Below, in pieces: positions 53,249 to 61,840 of a stretch of 64,000 nt of DNA. The notes under the pieces were generated by a model that did not search any database, was not told the origin of the DNA, and saw nothing but the letters and a program-made list of their open reading frames with translations. The first letter of the stretch is position 1, and every line of letters begins with the position of its first letter. Origin of the DNA: Candidatus Gastranaerophilales bacterium (GTDB lineage Bacteria; Cyanobacteriota; Vampirovibrionia; Gastranaerophilales; Gastranaerophilaceae); assembly GCA_947625495.1 (NCBI GenBank), contig CANQOQ010000003.1, positions 1 to 64,000 of the forward strand, read 5' to 3'. A program made the position numbers and the translations under genes.

Positions 53249-54118
53249 ATGTCAATAAAGAAAATTTTATTTATATTATTTTTGATATTTACATTTTCAT
53301 ATAGAGCAGAAGCAATAAAAGTAGGACTTCAAACAAATGTGAAAGAATTAAAAATAGCGTCTTCAGTTTCTGCAGAGATATATGATACTTTTCATAATAA
53401 AGTTTTATATGAAATTACGCCAATGAAGGTATATACATTTAAATCCGGCGGTAATGAAGTAGAAGTTATTGTAAACAGAAAACCGGTAGGACTCGGAACT
53501 AATCAAATTGCAATAAAATTAAAGCAGCCGGGATTTTTATGCCAGAAAAGAGCTTGGTACCGTGGTAATTTTGTTATAAATAATTGGGGTAATTCGCTCA
53601 CTTTAATTAACGATGTTCTGCTTGAAGATTATTTAAAAGGAGTTGTGCCGTCTGAAATGCCTTCAAAATGGAATACGGAAGCACTTAAAGCACAAGCTAT
53701 TGCGGCAAGAAGTTATGCGGTAGCAACCAGAACTGCCGGCAAACACGCTTCTAAAGGGTATGACCTCGTTGACACAACTGCCGATCAGGTATATGGCGGA
53801 GCAAGTGCCGAAAAATACAGAACCACTCAAGCCGTTGATGATACTAAAGGTATTGTCCTTGTTCAAAATAAAAAAGTATTACCAACATATTACCATGCCA
53901 GCTCAGGCGGACAGACAAAAGTATGGAGTTCAGGAAGTTCTTTTCTTCAATCAGTTCCTTCATTTGATTATGGAACAAAAAAGAACGGACACGGTGTGGG
54001 TATGAGCCAGCATGGTGCCAATAACCTCGCAGCTCAAGGCTATAATGCCTACCAAATCCTTAATTATTTTTATAAAGATTTTCAGTTCGCCAAGTTAAGT
54101 GATAACTGGGACATCTAA
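53249..54118 (+). CDS. SpoIID/LytB-domain secreted protein
   Basis: 289 residues. Signal peptide MSIKKILFILFLIFTFSYRAEA. The SpoIID domain spans about 105-289 with catalytic-type Glu136 in GVVPSEMPSKWNTEALKAQAIAARSYA, then DTTADQVYGG, YYHASSGGQT and HGVGMSQHGANNLA. SpoIID cleaves peptidoglycan strands lacking stem peptides during sporulation, but homologues are widespread in cyanobacteria-related lineages without spores, acting in wall remodelling. Divergent from the flagellar operon. The 3' end overlaps the next convergent gene by four bases. Confidence 0.92.
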   Translation: MSIKKILFILFLIFTFSYRAEAIKVGLQTNVKELKIASSVSAEIYDTFHNKVLYEITPMKVYTFKSGGNEVEVIVNRKPVGLGTNQIAIKLKQPGFLCQKRAWYRGNFVINNWGNSLTLINDVLLEDYLKGVVPSEMPSKWNTEALKAQAIAARSYAVATRTAGKHASKGYDLVDTTADQVYGGASAEKYRTTQAVDDTKGIVLVQNKKVLPTYYHASSGGQTKVWSSGSSFLQSVPSFDYGTKKNGHGVGMSQHGANNLAAQGYNAYQILNYFYKDFQFAKLSDNWDI

Positions 54119-54444
54119 TTATTTTTCAATTCATCCGGAATATATTTTGTCCAGTCGTTATCAAGTTTATCTATAAATTCATGCGCATCCAAAACGTCAT
54201 CATAACTAATGGGTAAGGGACACTCTTGCAATACTAATTCATCATCCTCTTTATCCTTTACAGATAAAGTTCCCGTGCCAAGAAGCGCAAGCCCAAAACT
54301 TTTTCCGCATTTTTGACACACTACCTGAATCACTAGAAGATTTTTTTCTTCCCGTTTTATAATTATTGATTCTTCATCAAAATCACTCCTGCAATTACTG
54401 CAGCATAAACCTGAAAATAGTCGTTTAAATTTAATCTTATCCAT
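54115..54444 (-). CDS. Zinc-ribbon protein of unknown function
   Basis: 109 residues. Two Cys pairs (GLCCSNCRSDF and VVCQKCGKSFG) about 26 residues apart form a likely zinc ribbon. The C-terminal half is acidic (KDKEDDELVL, DDVLDAHEFIDKL), hinting at protein-protein binding. No further domain. It is convergent with the SpoIID-like gene and divergent from the 31-residue peptide gene. Confidence 0.8.
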   Translation of the reverse strand: MDKIKFKRLFSGLCCSNCRSDFDEESIIIKREEKNLLVIQVVCQKCGKSFGLALLGTGTLSVKDKEDDELVLQECPLPISYDDVLDAHEFIDKLDNDWTKYIPDELKNN

Positions 54445-54531
54445 ATAATCCTCTAATTATATAAAATGTTTAAAAAATAGTAAATACGGGTAATGTAATA
54501 GTGTGTAGTTATTATAAAAAGGATTAGTGTT

Positions 54532-54627
54532 ATGGATGGTCTCTACTTACTATTGTTCGGCGCTTTAATGTATTTTCTGTTGATTGCTCTGCCTTCTCTT
54601 CTTGAAAGACATGGAAATGCACATTAA
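54532..54627 (+). CDS. 31-residue single-span membrane peptide
   Basis: A short gene below the usual length cut-off: ATG at 54532, TAA ending at 54627. The peptide begins MDGLYLLLFGALMYFLLIALP and ends SLLERHGNAH, that is, one transmembrane helix with a short charged tail. AAAAAGGATTAG upstream is a suitable ribosome site, and a strong terminator follows directly at 54646. These flanking signals make it more than a chance ORF. It could be a regulator or stabiliser of a membrane complex; no family recognised. Confidence 0.6.
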   Translation: MDGLYLLLFGALMYFLLIALPSLLERHGNAH

Positions 54628-54645
54628 AATTAAGCTTTTTTAAAC

Positions 54646-54677
54646 AGAACACGGCTTTATGTCGTGTTCTTGTTTTA
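54646..54677 (+). terminator. Intrinsic terminator after the small membrane peptide gene
   Basis: An 8-base-pair stem AGAACACG / CGTGTTCT with a 9-base loop is followed by TGTTTTATT. It lies 18 bases after the peptide stop and supports a short independent transcript. Confidence 0.75.
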
Positions 54678-54733
54678 TTGACCTCCAACATTCCTTCTTG
54701 CTTTTTTAGACTTTCCTTTTTACAAAATGTTCC

Positions 54734-56173
54734 TTATTTTTCTTCCCAGATTGTATTTTCTTTTGAATCTTTTAAAACAATAGAAATGCTGTCAAGTAAA
54801 TTTCTTATTTTATCCGCAACTTGCCAATTTTTATCCTGCCGTGCTTTATTTCTGTACTCTATTAATTTATCCATTAAAGCATAGCCTTTCAGATTTTTAT
54901 CTTCAGAATTTAAAAAATCCATTTGGTCTTTTATTGTTTCAAGTCTTATTTGAAGTTCATCTTCAGATAAACGTTCCTTTTCAATATTGAATCCAAGTGC
55001 TGATGTTAATGTTTTTAAAACAGTAATATATTTTTTAGTTAAATCAAGATTTTTGTCATTAACGGCTTTATTTAATTTAGTTACGGAATCAAAAATAACT
55101 GCAAGCGCCTTTGATGTATTTAAATCATCATCCATAGCTTCTTTAAATAATTTATATTCTTCAGTATCTATAATTTCACTAACTTCAATTTCACCCGCAT
55201 ATTTAAGAGCGTTATTAACGGAGGTTTGAATTCTTTTCCAGCCTGATTTAGCTCCATCCAGTGCAGTATCATTAAATTCGACAGGCATTCTGTAATGATT
55301 TGTTAATATAAACAGTCTTATTGTATTTGCATCGTAGTGTTTTAATAAATCACCTATAGTTATAAAATTCTTAAGTGATTTTGACATTTTTTCTTTATTG
55401 ATGGTTACAAACCCGTTATGAAGCCAATAATTAACGAATTTGCAGCCGTTAGCACATTCTGACTGAGCTATTTCATTCTCATGGTGAGGAAAAATCAAAT
55501 CCGCCCCGCCTGCGTGTATATCTATATTTTTCCCAAGATGTTTTCTGCTCATTGCACTGCATTCAATATGCCAGCCGGGTCTTCCAATCCCCCAAGGACT
55601 TGGGTATCCGAATTCTTCATCTTTTTTCCACAAAGCAAAATCCAATACATCCTCTTTTTTATCAGATGTTTCAACTCTTGCTCCTGCTATCAAATCATCA
55701 ATGGGCTGTTTACTTAATTTCCCGTAGTCTTTAAACTTTTTTACCCTGAAATATACATCTCCGTCTACTTCATAGGCATAATCATTTCTTATCAAATCTT
55801 TTATTATAGATATCATTTCCCCGATTGTTTTTGTTGCAAAAGGCTCTATATCAGGTTTTAATACATTTAATTCTTTCATTGCCCGAGAAAATATTTCATA
55901 ATATCTCTTTGATATTACTTCTGCCGTAGTATTTTCTTCTTTTGCTTTTTTCAGTATTTTATCATCCACATCAGTAATATTTCGGCAATATTTAACATCA
56001 TATCCTGCAAATTTTAAATACCTGTACAGGACATCCCACGTAATATAGCATCTCGCATGTCCTAAATGAGGATAATCATACACCGTAGGCCCGCAGACAT
56101 ACATTGTAACTTTATTTTCTTCTATGGGTTTAAATTCTTCCGTTTTATTTGAATATGTATTAAATAATCTCAT
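54734..56173 (-). CDS. cysS: Cysteinyl-tRNA synthetase
   Basis: 479 residues. Class I synthetase with HLGHAR at 36-41 (the HIGH motif) and KMSKS at 262-266. Zinc-binding Cys (CGPTVYDYPHLGH, WHIECSAM) and HHENEIAQSECANG are conserved. Attaches cysteine to its tRNA. Its ribosome site (AAAAAAGGA) lies within the second arm of the hairpin at 56177-56216, which also terminates the upstream gene. It seems monocistronic. Confidence 0.97.
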   Translation of the reverse strand: MRLFNTYSNKTEEFKPIEENKVTMYVCGPTVYDYPHLGHARCYITWDVLYRYLKFAGYDVKYCRNITDVDDKILKKAKEENTTAEVISKRYYEIFSRAMKELNVLKPDIEPFATKTIGEMISIIKDLIRNDYAYEVDGDVYFRVKKFKDYGKLSKQPIDDLIAGARVETSDKKEDVLDFALWKKDEEFGYPSPWGIGRPGWHIECSAMSRKHLGKNIDIHAGGADLIFPHHENEIAQSECANGCKFVNYWLHNGFVTINKEKMSKSLKNFITIGDLLKHYDANTIRLFILTNHYRMPVEFNDTALDGAKSGWKRIQTSVNNALKYAGEIEVSEIIDTEEYKLFKEAMDDDLNTSKALAVIFDSVTKLNKAVNDKNLDLTKKYITVLKTLTSALGFNIEKERLSEDELQIRLETIKDQMDFLNSEDKNLKGYALMDKLIEYRNKARQDKNWQVADKIRNLLDSISIVLKDSKENTIWEEK

Positions 56174-56176
56174 AAT

Positions 56177-56216
56177 AAAAATCCTTTTTTATTATCTTAC
56201 AACAAAAAAGGATTTT
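56177..56216 (-). terminator. Hairpin between GH13-type gene and cysS
   Basis: On the minus strand AAAAATCCTTTTTT-type arms (ATCCTTTTTT and AAAAAAGGAT) pair across a 13-base loop and are followed by TTTTATT. It can terminate the gene ending at 56227 but also contains the cysS ribosome site, so it might affect cysS translation. Confidence 0.65.
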
Positions 56217-56226
56217 TTTATTTAAT

Positions 56227-59200
56227 CTATACTTTATAGAGAATAAGCGTATTCAAATCTTCAGGTTTTATTTGAATCGGTAATTCCTGACCGTTTGCAT
56301 TACGTCTTGCCAAATAATATCCGTAAGCTGATTTTGATATAACATAATCAGATGTATCTTCTTTTCTTATATTTTTAAATACGGTTCCGGCTTTAATACC
56401 GTGTTTCAACCCCTGCTTAGCAGTTGTTATTTCAGGATTCAAATAAATTCTGGATACTTTTTGTCCGTTTTTTCTATCCATTTTTTTATTTAACGGCGAG
56501 TTTGCACCTTTTGAATCCGTTAGTGCAATTATAACAGAACCTTCATCATTATATCTGAGTATTCCCTGCATATTTTCATTTCTTTGAAGTTCCGTTGAAT
56601 TTTCTTTTTCTTTTGAAACAACTTCTTTCATTACGGGAACGGTAACGGTTGTACCGTTATTTAATGCACTTAATTCAGGTATATTTCTTAAATTAGATAT
56701 TTCATTAGCTTTATCATATAGTGAGCTTATTCTTGAATATAAATTATCGGAATTTTTACTCAGCCATTCCCAAGGAATAATATTTCTGTTTTGTTGATGA
56801 TAGTTTTTTGCCTTTTCTTCAGCTCCTGATAAGCCCACCTTATCTCCGGCAAAGTCTGTCGGACTTCCGGGTAATACGGTTAACAATTTTAATATTGACA
56901 AATACCTGTCATAAGCAGGTTCTATAATATTCATAAATGCCTGTGCTTCAAGTTCATCTCTATTCGGAATTTTTACTCCGTTATATTCAACTTGTTCAAT
57001 AACACTTCGTATGGCAATATTAACCGGTCTTGTCCCGAATGCTTCAGCATCAAATGTCTTACCTTTAAATTTGCCTGTTGTAAGTTCACCTATTGCTTTA
57101 TTTATTTCCGTTTTTAAATTGCCCTCCGGTAATATTTCATCAAATGCATCATAGAGTCTTGAGCCCATTGCAACAGCTTTTGAACTCAATTTATCATAAT
57201 CTATCGAAGATACAGGCTGATTTAAAATTTTTGCTGCTATTTCTTTATGTTCCTTTGAAGCAAAATTCGTCTTATACAACCCTGCATCTAATGATAACAA
57301 ATGAAATATACGTGGTTTATCATGATTACTTACAAATGTATAAGAATTATTAACACCGTCTTCAGGGCTTTGGAACAAGAATCCCGGATTTTCGCCCCAG
57401 CCTTCATCCATTTTTTTCAGAATATTCTTATTATTTTCCTGACTTGCCTGCCAGCCGCTATTATCATCAAAGTCCTCCAATAACAACGGAGCATATATAT
57501 CCGGAAGTAATGAGAAGAAATAATTATAATTTGCAACGGATGTGATGCCTGTTTCCTCTATAAATTTTCTTTCCGCATCCGCATCACTTGTAAATATAGT
57601 TTTTATTTCGGGACTAAATAATTCGGATAAATCCGTTATTTCTGCAGTTGTATAGGAATGGGGATTTATCTCCCGAACTGTTTCATTATATTTTTTCCAG
57701 AAATTAATTACATTTTTCCAAGCATTTGCCATACTTTCCGAATTTGATCTGACGGAATCAATGGAAGCAATATCTTTAGAAGCATCTATTCTCCAGCCAA
57801 GACCGCCTTCCAGTCTGTCTATAATCATTTCTGATATTTTAAAATCATTCAACGTTCTATTCTCAAATCTTGATTTAACAGCTTTTTTTAATACTGAAAC
57901 TTCTTTTTCAGATTTTATTATTGCATTCATTCCGTTTTTCAAAGCATCAATAACTATCTGAGATTCTTCTTCCAGTGACATTCCGTTATAGGGAATACCC
58001 AAAGCTTGAATTGTGTATTCGGATTCATCTATATGACTAAAATCAAATTCACCGTTTTCATTTATTTTAATATCTGCTTTTGGGTTTAAAGCTTTAATAT
58101 ATAAGTATTTTGTTAAATCAGGAGTTATTTCGGATATAATATATTTGCCCAAATCAGACACATTATCGCCTTCTGAAATATCCATACCCGATAAAACATC
58201 CTCAATAAAAGGTTCTATTAAATCATAATATAAATCTTCAGACTGTTCATAAACTTTAGAGTATTCATAAGGCAAATCGGGATTTCCTGCTTTTGAAATA
58301 TCATACCTTGAAACACCAAGTTCATTTTCCGTATTTGCTTTCTTTGAAATATAAGGAGAAGTTATAACACCTAAAAGGTTTGTAGAAAACGGAAGAGTTT
58401 CTAACGGCATATCCATTGCCTGCCTTAATATATAATCAGAAACTTTATATTCATTACCATAACCTTCCGTATTAATTTCAGAGCGCATATCAGCATCATC
58501 TAAGCGTCTTAAGTTATAATTATCATCAAGAACATTTTCTATAACTTCTTTATCGATAACCTTCAGGGTATTTTTAGGAAGTTTACCTTCTGTTACAAGC
58601 TTTTTAATCGCATTATAATAATCATCTGTTGTTATATTTTTACCCTTGAATTGACTTGATAAATACTCAAGCAAAGTGTCCGAAGTTAACTTAGTCCAAT
58701 ATTTTCCCGAATTAACGGCATAATCCCTAACCGCAAGAGCTCCTCTGTCAAATTTTTCTATGGCATTTTTTCTTTCATCGGCATTTAACTTAGAGAATCT
58801 TGCATCATCGGAAATATTTCTGTAAAAATTTAATTTCGGAATATCAACATTTCCGTCCCAAACTTCAATTGAACCTGCATTACTTTTATTCTGCACACAG
58901 AAATTTGTGAAATCTGTCATTTCTTTCATCGTATTTACATCAGACAAATCTACTTTTGATTTACTTTTTAGTATTCTTTTTGCATTTCTGGTTAATTCAT
59001 AAGGGTCTACTTCAATAGGTACAGGATATACAGCATCATCATGCTTTGTAATATCATATATATTATCGGTATTTTTATTATCATACGTTGTTAAATCCAT
59101 TGGTGAATCGGATTTTTTTTGCTTTTCAGATGCAAGTCTGTCATCATAAAATTGTATATATGTGGGTTTTGAAGGATTATATTTTGAATTTTTCTCTTCA

Positions 59201-60159
59201 AAACTACCGTCATTCTTAACAACAAACGGAGCATTAATAATTTTTAGTCTTGTATATTTACAATTATCGGGAATTATTCCTAAAATAGGACGTTCATCCG
59301 CTCTAAACATATTTTGGGAGAATGAATCTTTTCCTTTTCTGAGTAATTCCGAAACATGTAATCCGCTAAGTCCTTCATTTACCAGTGCGGCATCTGAAAT
59401 CCAATTAATATCATGCTTAAATAATTCTGTTTGCAGCTTTTTAAAATCTTCTATACTGCCGAATTCCGGAGATACCTGATATGCATTTTGCGTCCAATAT
59501 TTATGTGAAGAAATCGTATCCTTAGTATAAGGAGTACCGACAATTCTTTTAACGCCTTCTTTTTCAATTTCATCAAGTCTTTGTATAATACCATAGAAAT
59601 TTCCGCCAAGTTTATTGGCATGAGTTCTTACAGAAGCAAGAGCTTTTGCTCTCATACCTTCATTTAGTTTAGGTTTACCCTGACAATTCTCTATTCCCGG
59701 ATAATAACCGTCAGGCATTATTAACTGCATGGGGCCGTTTTTGTTTATTACAGCTCTGTTATTAAGCACTATATTGTATTTATTATCTTTATTATTATCA
59801 AAAATCCCTGCTACACTCCCGTTATCAAAAGCATAGGTTATTTCTCCGGTGGATTTATCCTTCAATTTGAATCTGTATGCGAATCCTGTTTTTGATGTGA
59901 TTTCCGGCATTTCTGTCATATCAATATCAATACCGTATCCTTTTACAGGAATTATTTTTTGAGGTTTTTCGGGTGTTTGTATTGCAATATTTCCCGCTCT
60001 GTCTCGTTTTATATTATACATTTCCAATTCACAAGTATATTTCTCAGGATCATATAAATAATAAAAATTATGTAATTCATATCCTGTCTTGTCTAAAGTC
60101 TTCTCATGCCCCGTAAACGATACATTTTTAATACCTGAAATATTTTTTGGAATATTCAA
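56227..60159 (-). CDS. Giant GH13-type (alpha-amylase superfamily) protein
   Basis: 1310 residues, about twice the usual GH13 length, with no signal peptide. An N-terminal beta-rich region (residues 20-170) resembles CBM48-type modules (GFAYRFKLKD). The TIM barrel starts near 190; GTPYTKDTISSHKYWTQNAYQVSP and DINWISDAALVNEGLSG match region I; Asp792 in GWRIDASKDI is the predicted nucleophile, Glu840 in TTAEITDL the acid/base, and Asp947 in FVSNHDKPR the stabiliser, followed by LPGSPTDFAGDKVG. A several-hundred-residue insertion sits between regions I and II. The leader (GIKNVSFTGHEK) carries the Phe-x-Gly motif. Substrate unknown. Divergent from a PHP-like gene. Confidence 0.88.
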   Translation of the reverse strand: MNIPKNISGIKNVSFTGHEKTLDKTGYELHNFYYLYDPEKYTCELEMYNIKRDRAGNIAIQTPEKPQKIIPVKGYGIDIDMTEMPEITSKTGFAYRFKLKDKSTGEITYAFDNGSVAGIFDNNKDNKYNIVLNNRAVINKNGPMQLIMPDGYYPGIENCQGKPKLNEGMRAKALASVRTHANKLGGNFYGIIQRLDEIEKEGVKRIVGTPYTKDTISSHKYWTQNAYQVSPEFGSIEDFKKLQTELFKHDINWISDAALVNEGLSGLHVSELLRKGKDSFSQNMFRADERPILGIIPDNCKYTRLKIINAPFVVKNDGSFEEKNSKYNPSKPTYIQFYDDRLASEKQKKSDSPMDLTTYDNKNTDNIYDITKHDDAVYPVPIEVDPYELTRNAKRILKSKSKVDLSDVNTMKEMTDFTNFCVQNKSNAGSIEVWDGNVDIPKLNFYRNISDDARFSKLNADERKNAIEKFDRGALAVRDYAVNSGKYWTKLTSDTLLEYLSSQFKGKNITTDDYYNAIKKLVTEGKLPKNTLKVIDKEVIENVLDDNYNLRRLDDADMRSEINTEGYGNEYKVSDYILRQAMDMPLETLPFSTNLLGVITSPYISKKANTENELGVSRYDISKAGNPDLPYEYSKVYEQSEDLYYDLIEPFIEDVLSGMDISEGDNVSDLGKYIISEITPDLTKYLYIKALNPKADIKINENGEFDFSHIDESEYTIQALGIPYNGMSLEEESQIVIDALKNGMNAIIKSEKEVSVLKKAVKSRFENRTLNDFKISEMIIDRLEGGLGWRIDASKDIASIDSVRSNSESMANAWKNVINFWKKYNETVREINPHSYTTAEITDLSELFSPEIKTIFTSDADAERKFIEETGITSVANYNYFFSLLPDIYAPLLLEDFDDNSGWQASQENNKNILKKMDEGWGENPGFLFQSPEDGVNNSYTFVSNHDKPRIFHLLSLDAGLYKTNFASKEHKEIAAKILNQPVSSIDYDKLSSKAVAMGSRLYDAFDEILPEGNLKTEINKAIGELTTGKFKGKTFDAEAFGTRPVNIAIRSVIEQVEYNGVKIPNRDELEAQAFMNIIEPAYDRYLSILKLLTVLPGSPTDFAGDKVGLSGAEEKAKNYHQQNRNIIPWEWLSKNSDNLYSRISSLYDKANEISNLRNIPELSALNNGTTVTVPVMKEVVSKEKENSTELQRNENMQGILRYNDEGSVIIALTDSKGANSPLNKKMDRKNGQKVSRIYLNPEITTAKQGLKHGIKAGTVFKNIRKEDTSDYVISKSAYGYYLARRNANGQELPIQIKPEDLNTLILYKV

Positions 60160-60240
60160 TTTTTGCTCCTTTTCACATGCAGAAAATTATACTGTTTTAA
60201 TTCCTCTAAATGCTTTTTATTGCTCTATTTATTGTAGCAT

Positions 60241-60292
60241 TTTACAAAATTTTACATCCGACTTTGTAAATTTTTGTATACTTTACTATTAT
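60241..60292 (+). promoter_or_regulatory. Promoter and inverted-repeat operator before the PHP-like gene
   Basis: An inverted repeat TTTACAAA-N14-TTTGTAAA spans 60241-60270. Its right arm contains TTGTAA (60264-60269), which with TATTAT (60287-60292) and a 17-base spacer makes a plausible promoter for the PHP-like gene. A repressor bound to the repeat could control this gene and, being in the shared 250-base gap, the divergent GH13-type gene too. Confidence 0.5.
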
Positions 60293-60409
60293 ACTAATTT
60301 ATTGATTATAATTATAAATTCCCAATTAATAAATCTAAATAACATTAATTGCATAACAATTTTTTTTATTTTTTGTTTTAAGTTATATAAATTTAATGCG
60401 GAGAACAAA

Positions 60410-61840
60410 ATGGAAATTAAATTTCCAAGTAAATATATAATAAATACAGCCTTTCCCAAATATAATTATCCTGCCTATATAAAAACACATACCTGTCAGG
60501 ATAGTTTTGAGCATAGTAAAAATAATATTTCTTTCGGAAAAATCAGCGACTTCTTTAGGAAAAGCAAAGAAGTAAATACAAAGCAGCAAATCCCGAAAAC
60601 AGAAGAAAATCTTTCTGATTTTGCAAAAGAGCTTTCTGCCGGAATAAAATCAACTACCGGAAAAATTATTCCGCCTCAAAATCTGAAAAACATAATGTCT
60701 CCCAATGAGTTTAAAAATTTACTGCCCGACCTAACTTGTGAAAATTTTATTTCTTCAAAAAAGAACAAAGAAACCGGAGTTTATTGTATTGACCTCGACT
60801 ATCACAGTAATTTTTCACGTGGTAAAGAAAATGTATTTGACATATTGGATAATGCTGCAAATTATGCTGACGAATACTATAAAAAAACAGGTAAAAAATT
60901 CGTTTTTGCCCTTACAGACAGAGATACTCTTGACAGCGTAAGACATGCAATCAGAATTATAGGAGAAAACCCCGAAAAATTTAAAAACCTAAAATTTGTT
61001 CCTTCCGTTAAAATATCCTATGCCCATGAAGCGCCTAACTCTCAATTAAAATTTGAAAACAGCGATATGCTTGTTTATGGTATTAATCCATATTCCGTTA
61101 CTATGTCAAATTTTATTGAAAACTTAATAACAAAAAGAAAAGCAATGATAATAAGCTTTATAAAAGAAGTAAATACTCTCTATCCTGAATTCGCATACAA
61201 TTTAATCGAATTTGCACAGCAAAATAATATTAAATATAAGAGGGATTTTACTTTATCAAACTTGTATTGGAGAGCCAGAGAATATGCCGAAACAAAAGGA
61301 GATACCGCTATAAAAGGGCTTTCTTTGGTTCCAAAAGAAGTTATTAAAGAAGCCGATGACATCATAAATAAACTTGGAAAAATTTATATAGGTTCCGACA
61401 AAAAAGCTTTTTCCGTATTAGGTTCTCAAATTATTAAAGACTCTGATGTAAACAAAAGCATAAAAAACGTATTTGAGACATATTCAACACACGAAGATAA
61501 AAAACAGGGAAAGGTCGTTTCTTCTGCAGAAAATCTTTATGATGAAATGATAACCTGCTTATCATTACAAAAAGAAAAACCTGTAATTGCTTTATGTGCT
61601 CCGTATTATTTTTCTCATTATTTTGAGAAAGACAAAACTCAAACTTATTCCAATGTTACGGATTTTATAAATAAATTGCAGGCTCGCTCTGACGGAATGC
61701 TTTTGGCATTTGAGTCCGTAGCACCTATTTATGATTTAGATGCCAATTTAAAACCTGACACAATCAGAAACTTTAATAACTATATCCGCCAATATACTGA
61801 TTTATATGAAGTAGGCGGAAGCTTTGCAAAAAGGCTCTAA
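60410..61840 (+). CDS. PHP-like protein with altered metal ligands
   Basis: 476 residues from ATG 60410, with GCGGAGAACAAA before it; an upstream 107-codon extension to 60089 is rejected since it crosses the promoter and lies antisense to the GH13-type gene. The first about 55 residues are polar and include NNISFGKISDF. From about 130 the protein follows the PHP pattern: GVYCIDLDYHSNFSRG (canonical DLHxHS), FALTDRDTLDSV (canonical TDHD), FVPSVKISY (canonical PGxE). The His ligands are replaced by Asp and Arg, so classic PHP phosphoesterase activity is doubtful. Function unknown. Confidence 0.8.
   Translation: MEIKFPSKYIINTAFPKYNYPAYIKTHTCQDSFEHSKNNISFGKISDFFRKSKEVNTKQQIPKTEENLSDFAKELSAGIKSTTGKIIPPQNLKNIMSPNEFKNLLPDLTCENFISSKKNKETGVYCIDLDYHSNFSRGKENVFDILDNAANYADEYYKKTGKKFVFALTDRDTLDSVRHAIRIIGENPEKFKNLKFVPSVKISYAHEAPNSQLKFENSDMLVYGINPYSVTMSNFIENLITKRKAMIISFIKEVNTLYPEFAYNLIEFAQQNNIKYKRDFTLSNLYWRAREYAETKGDTAIKGLSLVPKEVIKEADDIINKLGKIYIGSDKKAFSVLGSQIIKDSDVNKSIKNVFETYSTHEDKKQGKVVSSAENLYDEMITCLSLQKEKPVIALCAPYYFSHYFEKDKTQTYSNVTDFINKLQARSDGMLLAFESVAPIYDLDANLKPDTIRNFNNYIRQYTDLYEVGGSFAKRL

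Noticed and set aside
60089-60409. 107-codon N-terminal extension of the PHP-like gene
   Set aside because: It crosses the likely promoter, is antisense to the GH13-type gene start, and is low-complexity Phe/Ile/Asn-rich; ATG 60410 has a good ribosome site.
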